NCBI GenBank assembly: GCA_050949885.1
Contig: JBMNGO010000005.1
Coordinates: 310,001-374,000, forward strand
Length of the DNA: 64,000 nucleotides
Source: JBMNGO01 sp050949885
GTDB lineage: Bacteria; Bacillota; Syntrophomonadia; Syntrophomonadales; Syntrophomonadaceae
Direction: 5' to 3'
A program made the position numbers and the translations under genes. The notes under the pieces are model-generated. The model was not told where the DNA came from. It saw only the letters and a list, made by a program, of their open reading frames with translations, and did no database searches. Every line of letters starts with the position of its first letter. Position 1 is the first letter of the stretch. Positions 24,462 to 33,031 of this stretch are shown piece after piece.

Positions 24462-24812
24462 ATGGCAACAATCGCCAACCCGTATGACAAGGCTCATGAA
24501 TTGGCTCGTTCCATCATTAACAGCAGCATTTACGCCAATTATATTCAAGCCAAAGAAAGAGTGGAAAAACAACCGGAGTACAGGGAAAAAATCTTTAATT
24601 TTCGCGAAAAGCAAATGAGAGTTAACCGTGCTGAACTATTAGGAGAAGAACTGCCCGAAACATTGGTTCATGAGCTATCTGTTGAATTTGCCAAACTTAA
24701 CCGGACTAAAGAAATAGCAGATTTTTTCCAGGCAGAACAGAGCTTTATCCGGATGTTCAGCGACATTCAAGAAATTTTACACAAAAGCCTACAGGTAGGA
24801 TTGGGAGAATAA
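24462..24812 (+). CDS. YlbF/YmcA family protein
   Basis: 116-aa, all-helical, charged soluble protein. The pattern NPYDKAHELARSIINSSIYANYIQAKE, then PEYREKIFNFREKQ and FFQAEQSFIRMFSDIQEIL, fits the YlbF/YmcA (Com_YlbF) family. In Bacillus YlbF, YmcA and YaaT form an Fe-S-binding complex that affects RNase Y and sporulation phosphorelay speed; whether this copy does so is unknown. ATG with AAAGGAGG upstream. Confidence 0.8.
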   Translation: MATIANPYDKAHELARSIINSSIYANYIQAKERVEKQPEYREKIFNFREKQMRVNRAELLGEELPETLVHELSVEFAKLNRTKEIADFFQAEQSFIRMFSDIQEILHKSLQVGLGE

Positions 24813-24903
24813 TGAGTTACTAAAAAGATCCTGCTATCCATAGGACCTTAATGCCCGCATAAGGGCCTTCTCTATAGATTGGGACCGATCAACTCTAAGG
24901 GTA

Positions 24904-24931
24904 TTTACAGACTAGTCGGACAAGGTAATCT
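24904..24931 (+). promoter_or_regulatory. Candidate sigma-A promoter of nfnAB
   Basis: TTTACA (24904-24909), 16-bp spacer, TAATCT (24926-24931), 78 bp before the nfnA start. Confidence 0.35.
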
Positions 24932-25008
24932 TAAAAAATTAGCGAGAATACATAAACGAATAGGTTCTTCATTAGAGAGTACCATGTGCGCTAAAGGAGG
25001 GGACAAGA

Positions 25009-25872
25009 TTGTACGAAATAAAAAGGAAGGCCGTACTGGGGCCAGCCATCAACTTGTTTGATGTTGTGGCTCCGGAAATTGCACGTAAAGCTCAAGCCGG
25101 CCAGTTTATTATACTTCGTCAGAATGAATGGGGGGAACGTATCCCGCTTACTATTGCAGACTATGATCGGGAAAGGGGCCTGATCACCATTATTTTTCAG
25201 GAGGTAGGGAGATCTACCATTGATTTGGGAAAAATGGAGGCAGGGGATAAGATTCTTGATTTTGTAGGGCCGTTAGGGCGACCATCAGAAATAGATAAAT
25301 ACGGTAATGTAGTATGTGTAGGCGGAGGGGTAGGGATTGCACCCCTTTATCCTATAACCCGTGAACTCTTTGCCGCAGGTAACAAAATTGTTTCCGTAAT
25401 TGGGGCACGTTCAAGAGAGGTCCTGATTTGGGAAGATAAAATGAGGTCAGTTAGCAATGAAATCCACATAGCTACTGATGATGGTTCTTATGGTACTAAA
25501 GGATTTGTTACGGATATTCTAAAAGAAGTACTCAATGGGGAAAAAATTGACATGGTACTGGCTATTGGCCCCCTGGTAATGATGCAGTCAGTATCAGAAT
25601 TAACCAGGACTCACGGGATAAAAACCCTGGTAAGCCTTAATCCCATTATGCTGGATGGGACAGGAATGTGCGGAGCCTGCCGCGTACAGGTAAATGGAGA
25701 GATAAAATTTGCCTGTGTGGACGGTCCTGAATTTGACGGGCATGAGGTAGACTGGGAAAATGCCAGGAGCAGAGCTTTGATGTTCAAAGAAGAGGAGAGA
25801 ATTGCTCTGCAGTCTGAAAGAAAGCATTCCCACGGTGAAGAAGGTGGATGCGAATGTCAAAGAGAGAAATAA
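25009..25872 (+). CDS. nfnA: NfnA, ferredoxin:NADP+ oxidoreductase subunit alpha
   Basis: 287 aa; FAD/NAD-binding subunit related to the dihydroorotate dehydrogenase electron-transfer protein. FAD domain block GERIPLTIADYD; NAD block VCVGGGVGIAPLYPITREL; C-terminal [2Fe-2S] ligands in DGTGMCGACRV…FACVDGPEFDGHEVD. With NfnB it bifurcates: two NADPH reduce NAD+ and low-potential ferredoxin, or the reverse. The tail after residue 265 is rich in His, Glu and Cys (HSHGEEGGCECQ), an unusual extra ending. Start TTG 25009 with AAAGGAGGGG upstream. It overlaps nfnB. Confidence 0.93.
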   Translation: MYEIKRKAVLGPAINLFDVVAPEIARKAQAGQFIILRQNEWGERIPLTIADYDRERGLITIIFQEVGRSTIDLGKMEAGDKILDFVGPLGRPSEIDKYGNVVCVGGGVGIAPLYPITRELFAAGNKIVSVIGARSREVLIWEDKMRSVSNEIHIATDDGSYGTKGFVTDILKEVLNGEKIDMVLAIGPLVMMQSVSELTRTHGIKTLVSLNPIMLDGTGMCGACRVQVNGEIKFACVDGPEFDGHEVDWENARSRALMFKEEERIALQSERKHSHGEEGGCECQREK

Positions 25873-27248
25873 TCAAGACAAAATATCCTATGCCGGAAAA
25901 GGCTCCTGAGGAAAGGATTAAATCTTTTGAAGAAGTTGCCCAGGGGTATACTGAAAACCTGGCTATGCTGGAAGCCAAAAGGTGTCTGCAATGTAAGGAC
26001 CCTAAATGCGTGGCCGGGTGTCCGGTAGGGGTAGATATCCCTTCTTTTATACAATTGATTATGGACGGGAAATTTGCGGATGCAGCTAGGAAAATTAAAG
26101 AAAAAAATGCTCTTCCAGCTATTTGTGGCAGGGTATGTCCCCAGGAGAGCCAATGCGAGAAAGACTGCATCATGGGCAAAAAAAATGAACCGGTGGCTAT
26201 CGGCAGGTTAGAAAGATTTGTGGCTGATTGGGAACTTAATAATATTGATCTGGAATTAGAAAAAGCACCCTTTACCGGAAAACAAGTAGCAGTTGTGGGC
26301 TCAGGCCCTTCTGGCCTTACCTGTGCTGCTGAATTGGCGAAAATGGGGCACGCGGTTACGGTATTGGAGGCCTTGCACGTGGCCGGAGGAGTACTGGTAT
26401 ATGGTATTCCAGAATTTCGGTTGCCTAAATCCATTGTTGCTCGTGAAATACAAAACATTGAAAAACTAGGAGTTTCCTTTAAAGTAAACTCTGTAGTGGG
26501 AAAGCTGCAATCTATAGAGGAATTGCTGAAAGGAGGATTTGACGCAGTATATATTGCTACCGGAGCGGGTCTTCCTTATTTTATGGATATTCCCGGAGAA
26601 AACCTTAATGGAGTATACTCTGCCAACGAATTTCTCACCCGGGTTAATCTAATGAAAGCATACGGTTTCCCTGAATATCTTACCCCTGTCCGCACCGGCA
26701 AAAGAGTTGCGGTTATCGGCGGAGGCAATGTGGCCATGGATGCGGCTCGAACTGCCCTGCGGCTGGGAGTGGAGGAATCATATATTGTTTACCGCCGTTC
26801 GGAAAAAGAGATGCCTGCAAGGGTGGAAGAGGTTCATCATGCTCGTCAGGAGGGAGTAAAATTTAAACTCTTATGCAGTCCTGTGGAAATTAAGGGTGAT
26901 GACGAAAACCGTGTAAAATCTATTATATGCCAGCAATTTGAACTGGGGGAACCTGATGATTCTGGGAGAAGGAGGCCAGTACCCATCCCTGGATCGGAAT
27001 TTGAGATTTCGGTAGATACAGTAGTAATGGCCATAGGCCAGGGGCCGAATCCTCTGGTTCCGGCTGCTACTCCGGGATTGCGAACCAATCGGAGGGGAAA
27101 CATTGTGGCCGATGAAGATGGCAGGACTTCAATTCCGGGTGTTTTTGCCGGCGGCGATGTGGTTAGCGGTGCAGCTACAGTTATCCTGGCCATGGGGGCC
27201 GGTAAGCGGGCAGCTCAGAGCATTAACCATTATTTGCTGGGTAATTAA
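25854..27248 (+). CDS. nfnB: NfnB, NADPH-dependent glutamate-synthase-like subunit beta
   Basis: 464 aa. An N-terminal domain carries two [4Fe-4S] sites (CLQCKDPKCVAGCPVGVD and CGRVCPQESQCEKDC). FAD-binding VVGSGPSGLTCAAEL is near residue 145, and the NADPH-binding VIGGGNVAMDAARTALRLG is near 285. It is the bifurcating-FAD subunit of the Nfn complex, linking NADPH, NADH and ferredoxin pools in anaerobes. ATG 25854 is preferred over 25848 since AAGGTGG lies 6 nt before it. It overlaps nfnA by 19 bp, so they are translated together. Confidence 0.94.
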   Translation: MSKREIIKTKYPMPEKAPEERIKSFEEVAQGYTENLAMLEAKRCLQCKDPKCVAGCPVGVDIPSFIQLIMDGKFADAARKIKEKNALPAICGRVCPQESQCEKDCIMGKKNEPVAIGRLERFVADWELNNIDLELEKAPFTGKQVAVVGSGPSGLTCAAELAKMGHAVTVLEALHVAGGVLVYGIPEFRLPKSIVAREIQNIEKLGVSFKVNSVVGKLQSIEELLKGGFDAVYIATGAGLPYFMDIPGENLNGVYSANEFLTRVNLMKAYGFPEYLTPVRTGKRVAVIGGGNVAMDAARTALRLGVEESYIVYRRSEKEMPARVEEVHHARQEGVKFKLLCSPVEIKGDDENRVKSIICQQFELGEPDDSGRRRPVPIPGSEFEISVDTVVMAIGQGPNPLVPAATPGLRTNRRGNIVADEDGRTSIPGVFAGGDVVSGAATVILAMGAGKRAAQSINHYLLGN

Positions 27249-27289
27249 ACTATATTAGAATTGCATACAATATATTTGTGGCAAATGTA

Positions 27290-27319
27290 TTTACAGAAAT
27301 ATGAAATAATATCTATAAT
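27290..27319 (+). promoter_or_regulatory. Sigma-A promoter of gdhA
   Basis: TTTACA (27290-27295), 18-bp spacer, perfect TATAAT (27314-27319), 37 bp before the start codon. Confidence 0.55.
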
Positions 27320-27356
27320 TTATAAAATCAAGCCAGTTATAAAGGGGGATAAAGGA

Positions 27357-28694
27357 ATGTCATATGTACATGATTTATTGGAAAGGGTTAAACAGAGAGA
27401 CCCCAATGAGCCCGAGTTTTTCCAGGCAGTGGAGGAGGTTTTAGAGTCGATTGAACCGGTACTGGAAAAACATCCCGAGTATATTGAAAGTGGACTGCTG
27501 GAAAGGATAATAGAGCCAGAAAGGCAGATTATTTTCCGGGTTCCCTGGATTGATGACCGTGGCAGGGTTAATGTCAATCGCGGCTTCAGAGTACAGTATA
27601 ACAGTGCCATCGGTCCCTACAAGGGTGGTATACGTTTTCACCCTTCAGTTAACTTAGGAATTATAAAATTCCTGGGCTTTGAACAAACCTTTAAGAATTC
27701 CCTTACCGGGTTGCCTATGGGAGGAGGCAAAGGGGGCAGCGATTTCGACCCCAGAGGAAAATCAGATAATGAAGTGATGCGTTTTTGCCAGAGTTTTATG
27801 ACCGAATTATTCCGGCATGTAGGTGCCAATACCGATGTGCCGGCTGGTGATATTGGCGTAGGAGCCAGAGAGATAGGTTATATGTTTGGGCAGTACAAGA
27901 GAATAGTAAATATTTTTGAGGGTGTCTTTACCGGGAAAGGCCCGTCTTGGGGCGGGAGTCTGGGCCGTCCGGAGGCAACTGGTTATGGAACCGTGTATTT
28001 TATTGAGGAAATGTTGAAGTCCCGTGGCGACAACATTAAGGGTAAGACTATTGCCATTTCCGGTTATGGCAATGTGGGAACCTTCTTTATCCAAAAAGCC
28101 AACCAGCTGGGAGCTAAAGTTGTTACTATCGGAGATGAATATGGCTATGTCCACGATCCGGATGGAATAGAGGGTGAAAAACTGGACTTCCTGATGGATT
28201 TGTGGTGCACTTACCGTCGCCCGGCCCGGGATTATGCAGAAAAATTCGGGCTCAAGTGGATTGAGGGTAAACGCCCCTGGGAAGTTCCCTGTGATATTGC
28301 AGTACCTACTGCCACCCAGAATGAGATTAACGCGGAAGATGCCCAAAAACTTCTTGCCAATGGATGTACTTGTGTGGCTGAAGCGGCCAACATGCCCAGT
28401 ACAGCAGAAGCAGCTGCGATATTCCTTAAAAGTGGTATTTTGTACGCTCCTTCCAAAGCAGTAAATGCCGGGGGAGTGGCTGTATCGGGATTAGAAATGA
28501 CTCAGAACAGCATGAGGTTATCCTGGACCTTTGAGGAAGTTGACGCCAAATTGAAAGACATTATGGTTAACATATATAGAAAAGCCAGTGAAGCTGCTAA
28601 AGAATATGGAGTTGAAGGGAACTTGGTAGCGGGTGCCAATATTGCTGGCTTTACCAAAGTAGCAGAAGCCATGATGGCTCAGGGATGCGTATAA
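27357..28694 (+). CDS. gdhA: Glutamate dehydrogenase (NADP-type, hexameric)
   Basis: 445 aa from ATG 27357 (AAAGGGGG upstream); a longer frame begins inside the promoter. Interconverts 2-oxoglutarate plus ammonia and glutamate. The signature block LTGLPMGGGKGGSDFDPRGK holds the catalytic lysine; earlier GPYKGGIRFHPSVN and later SGYGNVGTFFIQKA (dinucleotide fold) and EAANMPSTAEA are typical. The length and N-terminus match the NADP-dependent assimilatory class. With NfnAB upstream, it may draw NADPH supplied by bifurcation. Own promoter and terminator. Confidence 0.95.
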   Translation: MSYVHDLLERVKQRDPNEPEFFQAVEEVLESIEPVLEKHPEYIESGLLERIIEPERQIIFRVPWIDDRGRVNVNRGFRVQYNSAIGPYKGGIRFHPSVNLGIIKFLGFEQTFKNSLTGLPMGGGKGGSDFDPRGKSDNEVMRFCQSFMTELFRHVGANTDVPAGDIGVGAREIGYMFGQYKRIVNIFEGVFTGKGPSWGGSLGRPEATGYGTVYFIEEMLKSRGDNIKGKTIAISGYGNVGTFFIQKANQLGAKVVTIGDEYGYVHDPDGIEGEKLDFLMDLWCTYRRPARDYAEKFGLKWIEGKRPWEVPCDIAVPTATQNEINAEDAQKLLANGCTCVAEAANMPSTAEAAAIFLKSGILYAPSKAVNAGGVAVSGLEMTQNSMRLSWTFEEVDAKLKDIMVNIYRKASEAAKEYGVEGNLVAGANIAGFTKVAEAMMAQGCV

Positions 28695-28710
28695 AATCAT
28701 TGCTTTTCCA

Positions 28711-28749
28711 AATGACTCTGAGTATGAGTAATACTCAGAGTCATTTTTT
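28711..28749 (+). terminator. Terminator after gdhA
   Basis: Perfect 15-bp inverted repeat (28711-28725 with 28731-28745), loop GAGTA, followed by a T run. One of the strongest hairpins in the window. Confidence 0.9.
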
Positions 28750-28788
28750 ATTTTGGGGTAACCGGCAAATATATAAGAATAATCAGTC

Positions 28789-28818
28789 TTGGGGCAGTAT
28801 TTGGTGGTGTGCTATAAT
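28789..28818 (+). promoter_or_regulatory. Candidate promoter of the YibE/F gene
   Basis: TTGGGG (28789-28794), 18-bp spacer, TATAAT (28813-28818), about 50 bp before the ATG. The -10 is perfect; the -35 is weak. Confidence 0.4.
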
Positions 28819-28869
28819 TTATAAGAGAAAGCGGCATTATTAGCCTTTTGGGGTAGTTGGAGGATTTTC

Positions 28870-29994
28870 ATGAGACGATGGAGCGTTTACTGGTTTTTTC
28901 TAGTATGGTTCTGGCTTATGGTAAACAGTACAGGTGTTGCTTGGGCGTCGGGAGAACTCTATGAAAAGGCCAAAGTAATCAAAGTTGAAAGCGTTGAAGC
29001 CGAGGAGCGGGTGGAAGGCCAGTATTTCGAGGAACAAGCGGTAACTGTCGAAGTGCTGACCGGAAAGCACAAGGGTAAAATCTTGACTGCAGGCAACACT
29101 CTGTCAGGCAGTCCTGGATGGGACATTATAGTTGATGAAGGAGATAAGGTTATTCTCTACATTTCTGAAGAGAATGGCCAAATCCAGGAAGTATATATTT
29201 CTGACCTGGAACGGGCATCTTACTTGAATTATTTGATTATAGGATTTGTTTTGAGCTTGGTGGTAATTGGAGGTATAAAAGGTGTAAAATCTTTGGTTGC
29301 TTTAGGTCTGACCATTTTAGCCATATACAAGATTCTGTTGCCGGGTTTGATCAATGGTTATTCCCCTATTCCATTAACTATAGTTATCTCGGTGGGAGTA
29401 ACTCTAATTACTATGATTATTGTGGCCGGACTGACCAAAAAAGCTATAGCAGCGAGCCTGGGGACCCTGGGAGGAGTTTTAGTTGCGGGAATTCTTGCCA
29501 CCATTACAGGAGACCTGGCTCATTTAACCGGATTTGCTTCAGAAGAAAGCAGAATGCTACTTTATGTGGAAGACATTAAGGTTGATATAAGGGGCCTTCT
29601 TTTTGCGGGGATTATTATTGGGGCCTTGGGTGCAATTATGGATGTTGCCATGTCCATCGCATCGGCAGTTGAAGAGGTCAAACAAGCCAATCCGGCTCTA
29701 AGCATAGCCAGAATGATAAAAGCAGGTATGAATGTGGGGCGTGATATTATGGGGACCATGGCCAATACCCTTATTCTGGCTTATACTGGAGGTGCTCTGC
29801 CCTTGTTATTGTTATACCTGGCTTATGAGACATCGGGTATGAGGATTTTGAATACTGAATTAATTGCCACAGAGATTATACGGGCAATTGCAGGAAGTAT
29901 AGGACTGATAATTTCTGTTCCTATAACCGCTATAATATCTGGCATATTATCCAGCAATCGATGGCGGCGAAAAAACGAGAAAAATGTCTATTAA
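28870..29994 (+). CDS. YibE/F family membrane protein
   Basis: 374 aa. Signal peptide (about residues 1-27, ending AWA), an extracytoplasmic beta-rich domain to ~115 (AVTVEVLTGKHKGK, VDEGDKVILYISEE), then seven or so membrane segments to the end. The block SGVLVAGILATITGDLAHLTG-like and GALGAIMDVAMSIASAVEEV are the family's conserved core. YibE/F proteins are widespread in Firmicutes and have no proven function; a transporter role is often supposed. Single-gene unit. Confidence 0.88.
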   Translation: MRRWSVYWFFLVWFWLMVNSTGVAWASGELYEKAKVIKVESVEAEERVEGQYFEEQAVTVEVLTGKHKGKILTAGNTLSGSPGWDIIVDEGDKVILYISEENGQIQEVYISDLERASYLNYLIIGFVLSLVVIGGIKGVKSLVALGLTILAIYKILLPGLINGYSPIPLTIVISVGVTLITMIIVAGLTKKAIAASLGTLGGVLVAGILATITGDLAHLTGFASEESRMLLYVEDIKVDIRGLLFAGIIIGALGAIMDVAMSIASAVEEVKQANPALSIARMIKAGMNVGRDIMGTMANTLILAYTGGALPLLLLYLAYETSGMRILNTELIATEIIRAIAGSIGLIISVPITAIISGILSSNRWRRKNEKNVY

Positions 29995-29996
29995 TG

Positions 29997-30027
29997 ATGT
30001 AAGAACGGGCTTTTTTACATATTTTTA
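29997..30027 (+). terminator. Terminator after the YibE/F gene
   Basis: ATGTAAGAA (29997-30005) pairs with TTTTTACAT (30012-30020) with one G-U pair, then ATTTTTATAG. A/T-rich, so moderate confidence. Confidence 0.5.
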
Positions 30028-30428
30028 TAGAATTTACTTTGAAAGATTTGCAGGATAACGACTTATAAAGTCGAATTACTATAATATAGCAAATAAAGAT
30101 CGGAATTATTTTACATATATTCACAAGTAAGTTCGTAAAAGCAATTTTAATTGGAAATTTTCTTTTAAAATGGAACGGGATATTTTAAAGGAATTCTAAT
30201 ATATATAAACAAATGACCGGTTGGATGTTGTTTAGTTTAGGTCTTGAATAATACCCATTTATTTTAATTGGGTTGAATCGTTGTACTCCGGTTTAGGCGT
30301 AGTTTTACTATTTAAGAGGAACGGGATCAAAAATTAATAGTTTTTCCAAATACTGGGGATACGTGCTTTAGACCCGGACTCTATTTTTGTAACCTTTTTT
30401 AAGCATAAAAGAAAGCAAGGTGAAGTCG
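30028..30428 (+). other. Long non-coding stretch before the Mrp operon
   Basis: About 400 bp without a gene. A possible promoter lies at its left end, and a 10-base direct repeat GGAACGGGAT occurs at 30172 and 30317. Short hairpins such as CCCATT…AATTGGG (near 30253) are possible. I recognise no known riboswitch. It may be a long 5' leader of the cation-antiporter operon. Confidence 0.4.
30039..30068 (+). promoter_or_regulatory. Candidate promoter far upstream of the Mrp operon
   Basis: TTGAAA (30039-30044), 18-bp spacer, TTATAA (30063-30068), or TATAAA at 19. If used, the transcript carries a leader of roughly 350 nt before mrpE. Confidence 0.3.
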
Positions 30429-30938
30429 ATGAATCAAAACAAAAGAGTTCACAACAAAAACTACACAAGTATCGCTTTAACTGCCTTGATTATGTTTGTT
30501 CTTTGGATACTCTTATCCTGGTGCTTTGATCCGATGCTTTTGGGTATAGGTGTGTTTTGTTGTCTGCTGGTAGCTTTCTGGTCTCACGATCTCCTAATTG
30601 GGGACGTTGATTTAGGGTTGGCTTGCAAAAGAATGTGGCGTCTTATAAAGTATTTGCCATGGCTGATGTGGCAAATTTTTTTATCCAATCTAACCCTGGT
30701 TTATTTGACCCTTCATCCCCGAAATTTGATTGAGCCTACGGTTATCACTTTAGATCCTCATTTGGAAACCAATATGGGTGTGGTTACCTTTGCCAATTCT
30801 ATTACACTAACGCCTGGAACGGTTACCGTTGAGGCGAATAAGAATTGCTTTGTTGTTCATGCCATTACCCGCGAGCTCGCCGATGACGTGTTAAATGGCG
30901 ATATGCTTAAACGAGTTAAAGCTATTGAACGTGGTTAA
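30429..30938 (+). CDS. mrpE: Mrp/Mnh cation:proton antiporter subunit E
   Basis: 169 aa from ATG 30429 (AAGG about 8 nt upstream; GTG 30420 would overlap it). Two hydrophobic segments near residues 15-60, then the cytoplasmic domain with SNLTLVYLTLHPRN, TNMGVVTFANSITLTPGTVTVE and HAITRELADD, all typical of MrpE. It is a small structural subunit of the multi-subunit Na+(K+)/H+ antiporter, in the cytoplasmic membrane. First gene of a ten-gene run in one direction. Confidence 0.93.
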   Translation: MNQNKRVHNKNYTSIALTALIMFVLWILLSWCFDPMLLGIGVFCCLLVAFWSHDLLIGDVDLGLACKRMWRLIKYLPWLMWQIFLSNLTLVYLTLHPRNLIEPTVITLDPHLETNMGVVTFANSITLTPGTVTVEANKNCFVVHAITRELADDVLNGDMLKRVKAIERG

Positions 30939-30966
30939 TTCACCAGTTGGATCGGGGGATTTTTCA

Positions 30967-31224
30967 ATGTTTGAAATTGTACTTACACTTATCGTATTAT
31001 CAGCCTGCCTAGTTCTTTATCGAATGGTGAAAGGACCAACGGTTTACGATAGGATTCTTTCTGCCAATGTTATTGGCACCAAAACCGTGATAATTATTGT
31101 GGTGGCGGGATTCGTTTTTCAATGTCCGGAGTTTTTTGTCGATATTGCTCTGATGTATGCGCTACTGAACTTTATAATGGCCTTGGCATTCCTGAGATAT
31201 GTTGAAAGAGGACGTTTGGACTGA
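30967..31224 (+). CDS. mrpF: Mrp/Mnh antiporter subunit F
   Basis: 85 aa from ATG 30967 with GGGGGA 6 nt upstream; the frame extends back into mrpE without a ribosome site. Three hydrophobic helices and the family motif RMVKGPTVYDRILSANVIGTK between the first two. Small membrane subunit of the antiporter. Confidence 0.93.
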   Translation: MFEIVLTLIVLSACLVLYRMVKGPTVYDRILSANVIGTKTVIIIVVAGFVFQCPEFFVDIALMYALLNFIMALAFLRYVERGRLD

Positions 31225-31249
31225 ATTTTAGAGGCAAGGTGAAAAGCTG

Positions 31250-31567
31250 ATGGATGTAAACGTAAAAATCTTAATTGTAATTTTATTATTAGCCGCAGGA
31301 AGTTTTTTGATGGTGGTTGCCTCTATTGGCGTACTAAGGTTCCCGGATGTCTACAGCCGTATGCATCCGGCCGGCAAGGTGGATACCTTTGGGCAGACCT
31401 TGATACTGCTGGGTCTGGCCGTGTACCAGGGAATATCTCCCCTGACCATAAAGATTCTATTGATTATATTGTTTCTATATGTGATAAACCCGGCGGCAAC
31501 TCATTTTCTGGCCCAGGCTGCTTACCAATCAGGGTTAAAGCCTTGGCAAAAAAACAAAAATGATTAA
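31250..31567 (+). CDS. mrpG: Mrp/Mnh antiporter subunit G
   Basis: 105 aa, three membrane helices with the characteristic VASIGVLRFPDVYSRMHPAGK motif after the first helix and VINPAATHFLAQAAYQSG near the end. Small subunit of the Mrp complex. ATG 31250; AAGGTG upstream. It is 25 bp after mrpF. Confidence 0.93.
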   Translation: MDVNVKILIVILLLAAGSFLMVVASIGVLRFPDVYSRMHPAGKVDTFGQTLILLGLAVYQGISPLTIKILLIILFLYVINPAATHFLAQAAYQSGLKPWQKNKND

Positions 31568-31645
31568 TTAAGTAGCAATGATCAGTAAGTTTCAGTAGCT
31601 TAGCAATTGGCACAGGGCAACAAATTGCTGTATGGAGATGAGAAA

Positions 31646-32170
31646 ATGGCGGACTTAATACTTCTATTCTTTCTATTGATATGTGCGATTGCAGCAATGA
31701 TGCAGAAAAAGCTTTTAAATGCTGTAGTTATTCTATCCGTTTATAGCTTTGTTATGGCTCTGGTATGGGTACGTTTAGGCGCGATAGACGTAGCTATAAC
31801 TGAGACAGCTGTAGGGGCAGGCATTTCCACGGTACTCTTCATTGCCGTCCTGACACGGGTTAAACCTGAAGAAGCCGTGGCGGCTGCCAAAGTAAAAGTT
31901 TTGCCCTTAATAGCTGTTCTGGTAGTAGGTGCCATCCTTATTTATGGTACTCTTGATATGCCCCCATTCGGTTCCCCATCGGCTGTGACTAATACCCATG
32001 TAGTGCCCAGGTATTTGGAAAAAGGGGTAGAGGAGACAGGTGTGGATAACTATGTAGCTGCTATTTTGGCATCATACCGCGGATACGATACTTTGGGGGA
32101 AACAACAGTAATTTTTACTGCGGGACTATGTGTAGTATTACTCTTAAGATCGGATAAGAAAAGGCCTTAA
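31646..32170 (+). CDS. MrpA C-terminal-like subunit (DUF4040/MbhD plus MbhE-like)
   Basis: 174 aa from ATG 31646 (GGAGATGA upstream). The first half (about residues 1-90) has three helices with AVVILSVYSFVMALVWVRLGAIDVA and TETAVGAGISTVLFIAVL, the DUF4040/MbhD block. The second half (YVAAILASYRGYDTLGETTVIFTA) is the MbhE-like block. In classical Mrp both blocks are the C-terminal end of the large MrpA; here they are a stand-alone gene, as in archaeal Mbh hydrogenases and some bacterial Mrp systems. The conserved Asp and Glu may take part in proton transfer. Confidence 0.88.
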   Translation: MADLILLFFLLICAIAAMMQKKLLNAVVILSVYSFVMALVWVRLGAIDVAITETAVGAGISTVLFIAVLTRVKPEEAVAAAKVKVLPLIAVLVVGAILIYGTLDMPPFGSPSAVTNTHVVPRYLEKGVEETGVDNYVAAILASYRGYDTLGETTVIFTAGLCVVLLLRSDKKRP

Positions 32171-32202
32171 TCTGGGTGATGAAAGGAGGCAAGATCAAAG
32201 TC

Positions 32203-32667
32203 ATGTGCATGCAAGAGTTGGATAATGATTTAAATGCAAAAGAACCAAAACAAGGCTCGGATATTATTCGGAAAACTCTGGTTACCAAATTGATCGCGTT
32301 TGTACAGTTGTTTGCCCTTTACGTAATTATATTTGGCGAAATGGGGCCTGGAGGAGGCTTCCAGGGCGGAGTGGTCCTAGGCGCCAGTGTTATTATATAC
32401 ATGCTGATTTTTGGTCTGGAAAAAGGCAGGGAAAAAATGTCCCGGACGTTAAGTGACATTTTCAGTTCTACAGGTGTCATGATATATGGCGGAATTGGGG
32501 TATTGTGTTTGCTGGCCGGGGGTAAGTACCTGGAATACGGTGCACTTCCTTTAGGAAGCCCTGCTATTGGAAACCATTATGGAATTATGGGGATTGAAAT
32601 AGGGGTCGGAATTACCGTTGCAGCCACCATGATTATATTATTTAGTGAAATGGCAGGAAGAGATTGA
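32203..32667 (+). CDS. mrpB: Mrp/Mnh antiporter subunit B
   Basis: 154 aa from ATG 32203; AAAGGAGG lies 13 nt before, so the exact start (GTG 32176, ATG 32203 or ATG 32209) is open. Family blocks: EMGPGGGFQGGVVLGASVI and GNHYGIMGIEIGVGITVAATM, in four hydrophobic segments. MnhB-domain subunit of the antiporter, one base before mrpC. Confidence 0.9.
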   Translation: MCMQELDNDLNAKEPKQGSDIIRKTLVTKLIAFVQLFALYVIIFGEMGPGGGFQGGVVLGASVIIYMLIFGLEKGREKMSRTLSDIFSSTGVMIYGGIGVLCLLAGGKYLEYGALPLGSPAIGNHYGIMGIEIGVGITVAATMIILFSEMAGRD

Positions 32668-32668
32668 T

Positions 32669-33031
32669 ATGATGGAATTTATTTTAGGCAAATATAATTA
32701 TTGGATTTATGTACTCGTAATGATGGTTGGCTTTTATACGGTAATGGCTAAAGAGAACCTCATTAAGAAAGCCATTGGGCTCACTATCTTTCAAACGGCA
32801 GTGTTTCTGTTATACATTTCCGTGGGAAAGGTCCATGGCGCCACCGTACCCATTTTCCGAGAAGGAATAGAGACCTACATCAATCCCTTACCCCATGTTC
32901 TAATTCTAACGGCAATTGTAGTGGGGGTAAGTACTACAGCGGTAGCATTTGCCCTTATAGCCAATATCAATCGTGAATATGGAACTGTAGAAGAAAATGC
33001 AATATTGGAGATGAGCAAGAACGATGACTGA
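32669..33031 (+). CDS. mrpC: Mrp/Mnh antiporter subunit C (NuoK-like)
   Basis: 120 aa from ATG 32669 (AGGAAG about 8 nt upstream). Three helices like NuoK, with NLIKKAIGLTIFQTAVFLL and PLPHVLILTAIVVGVSTTAVAFAL. In Mrp complexes it sits between the small subunits and MrpD. Its end overlaps mrpD by 8 bp. Confidence 0.93.
   Translation: MMEFILGKYNYWIYVLVMMVGFYTVMAKENLIKKAIGLTIFQTAVFLLYISVGKVHGATVPIFREGIETYINPLPHVLILTAIVVGVSTTAVAFALIANINREYGTVEENAILEMSKNDD

Noticed and set aside
25784..26458. 224-codon minus-strand frame
   Set aside because: Lies opposite the overlap of nfnA and nfnB; low-complexity, no ribosome site.
30028..30428. Known riboswitch class before the Mrp operon
   Set aside because: No consensus core of a known class could be read; kept only as an uncharacterised leader.
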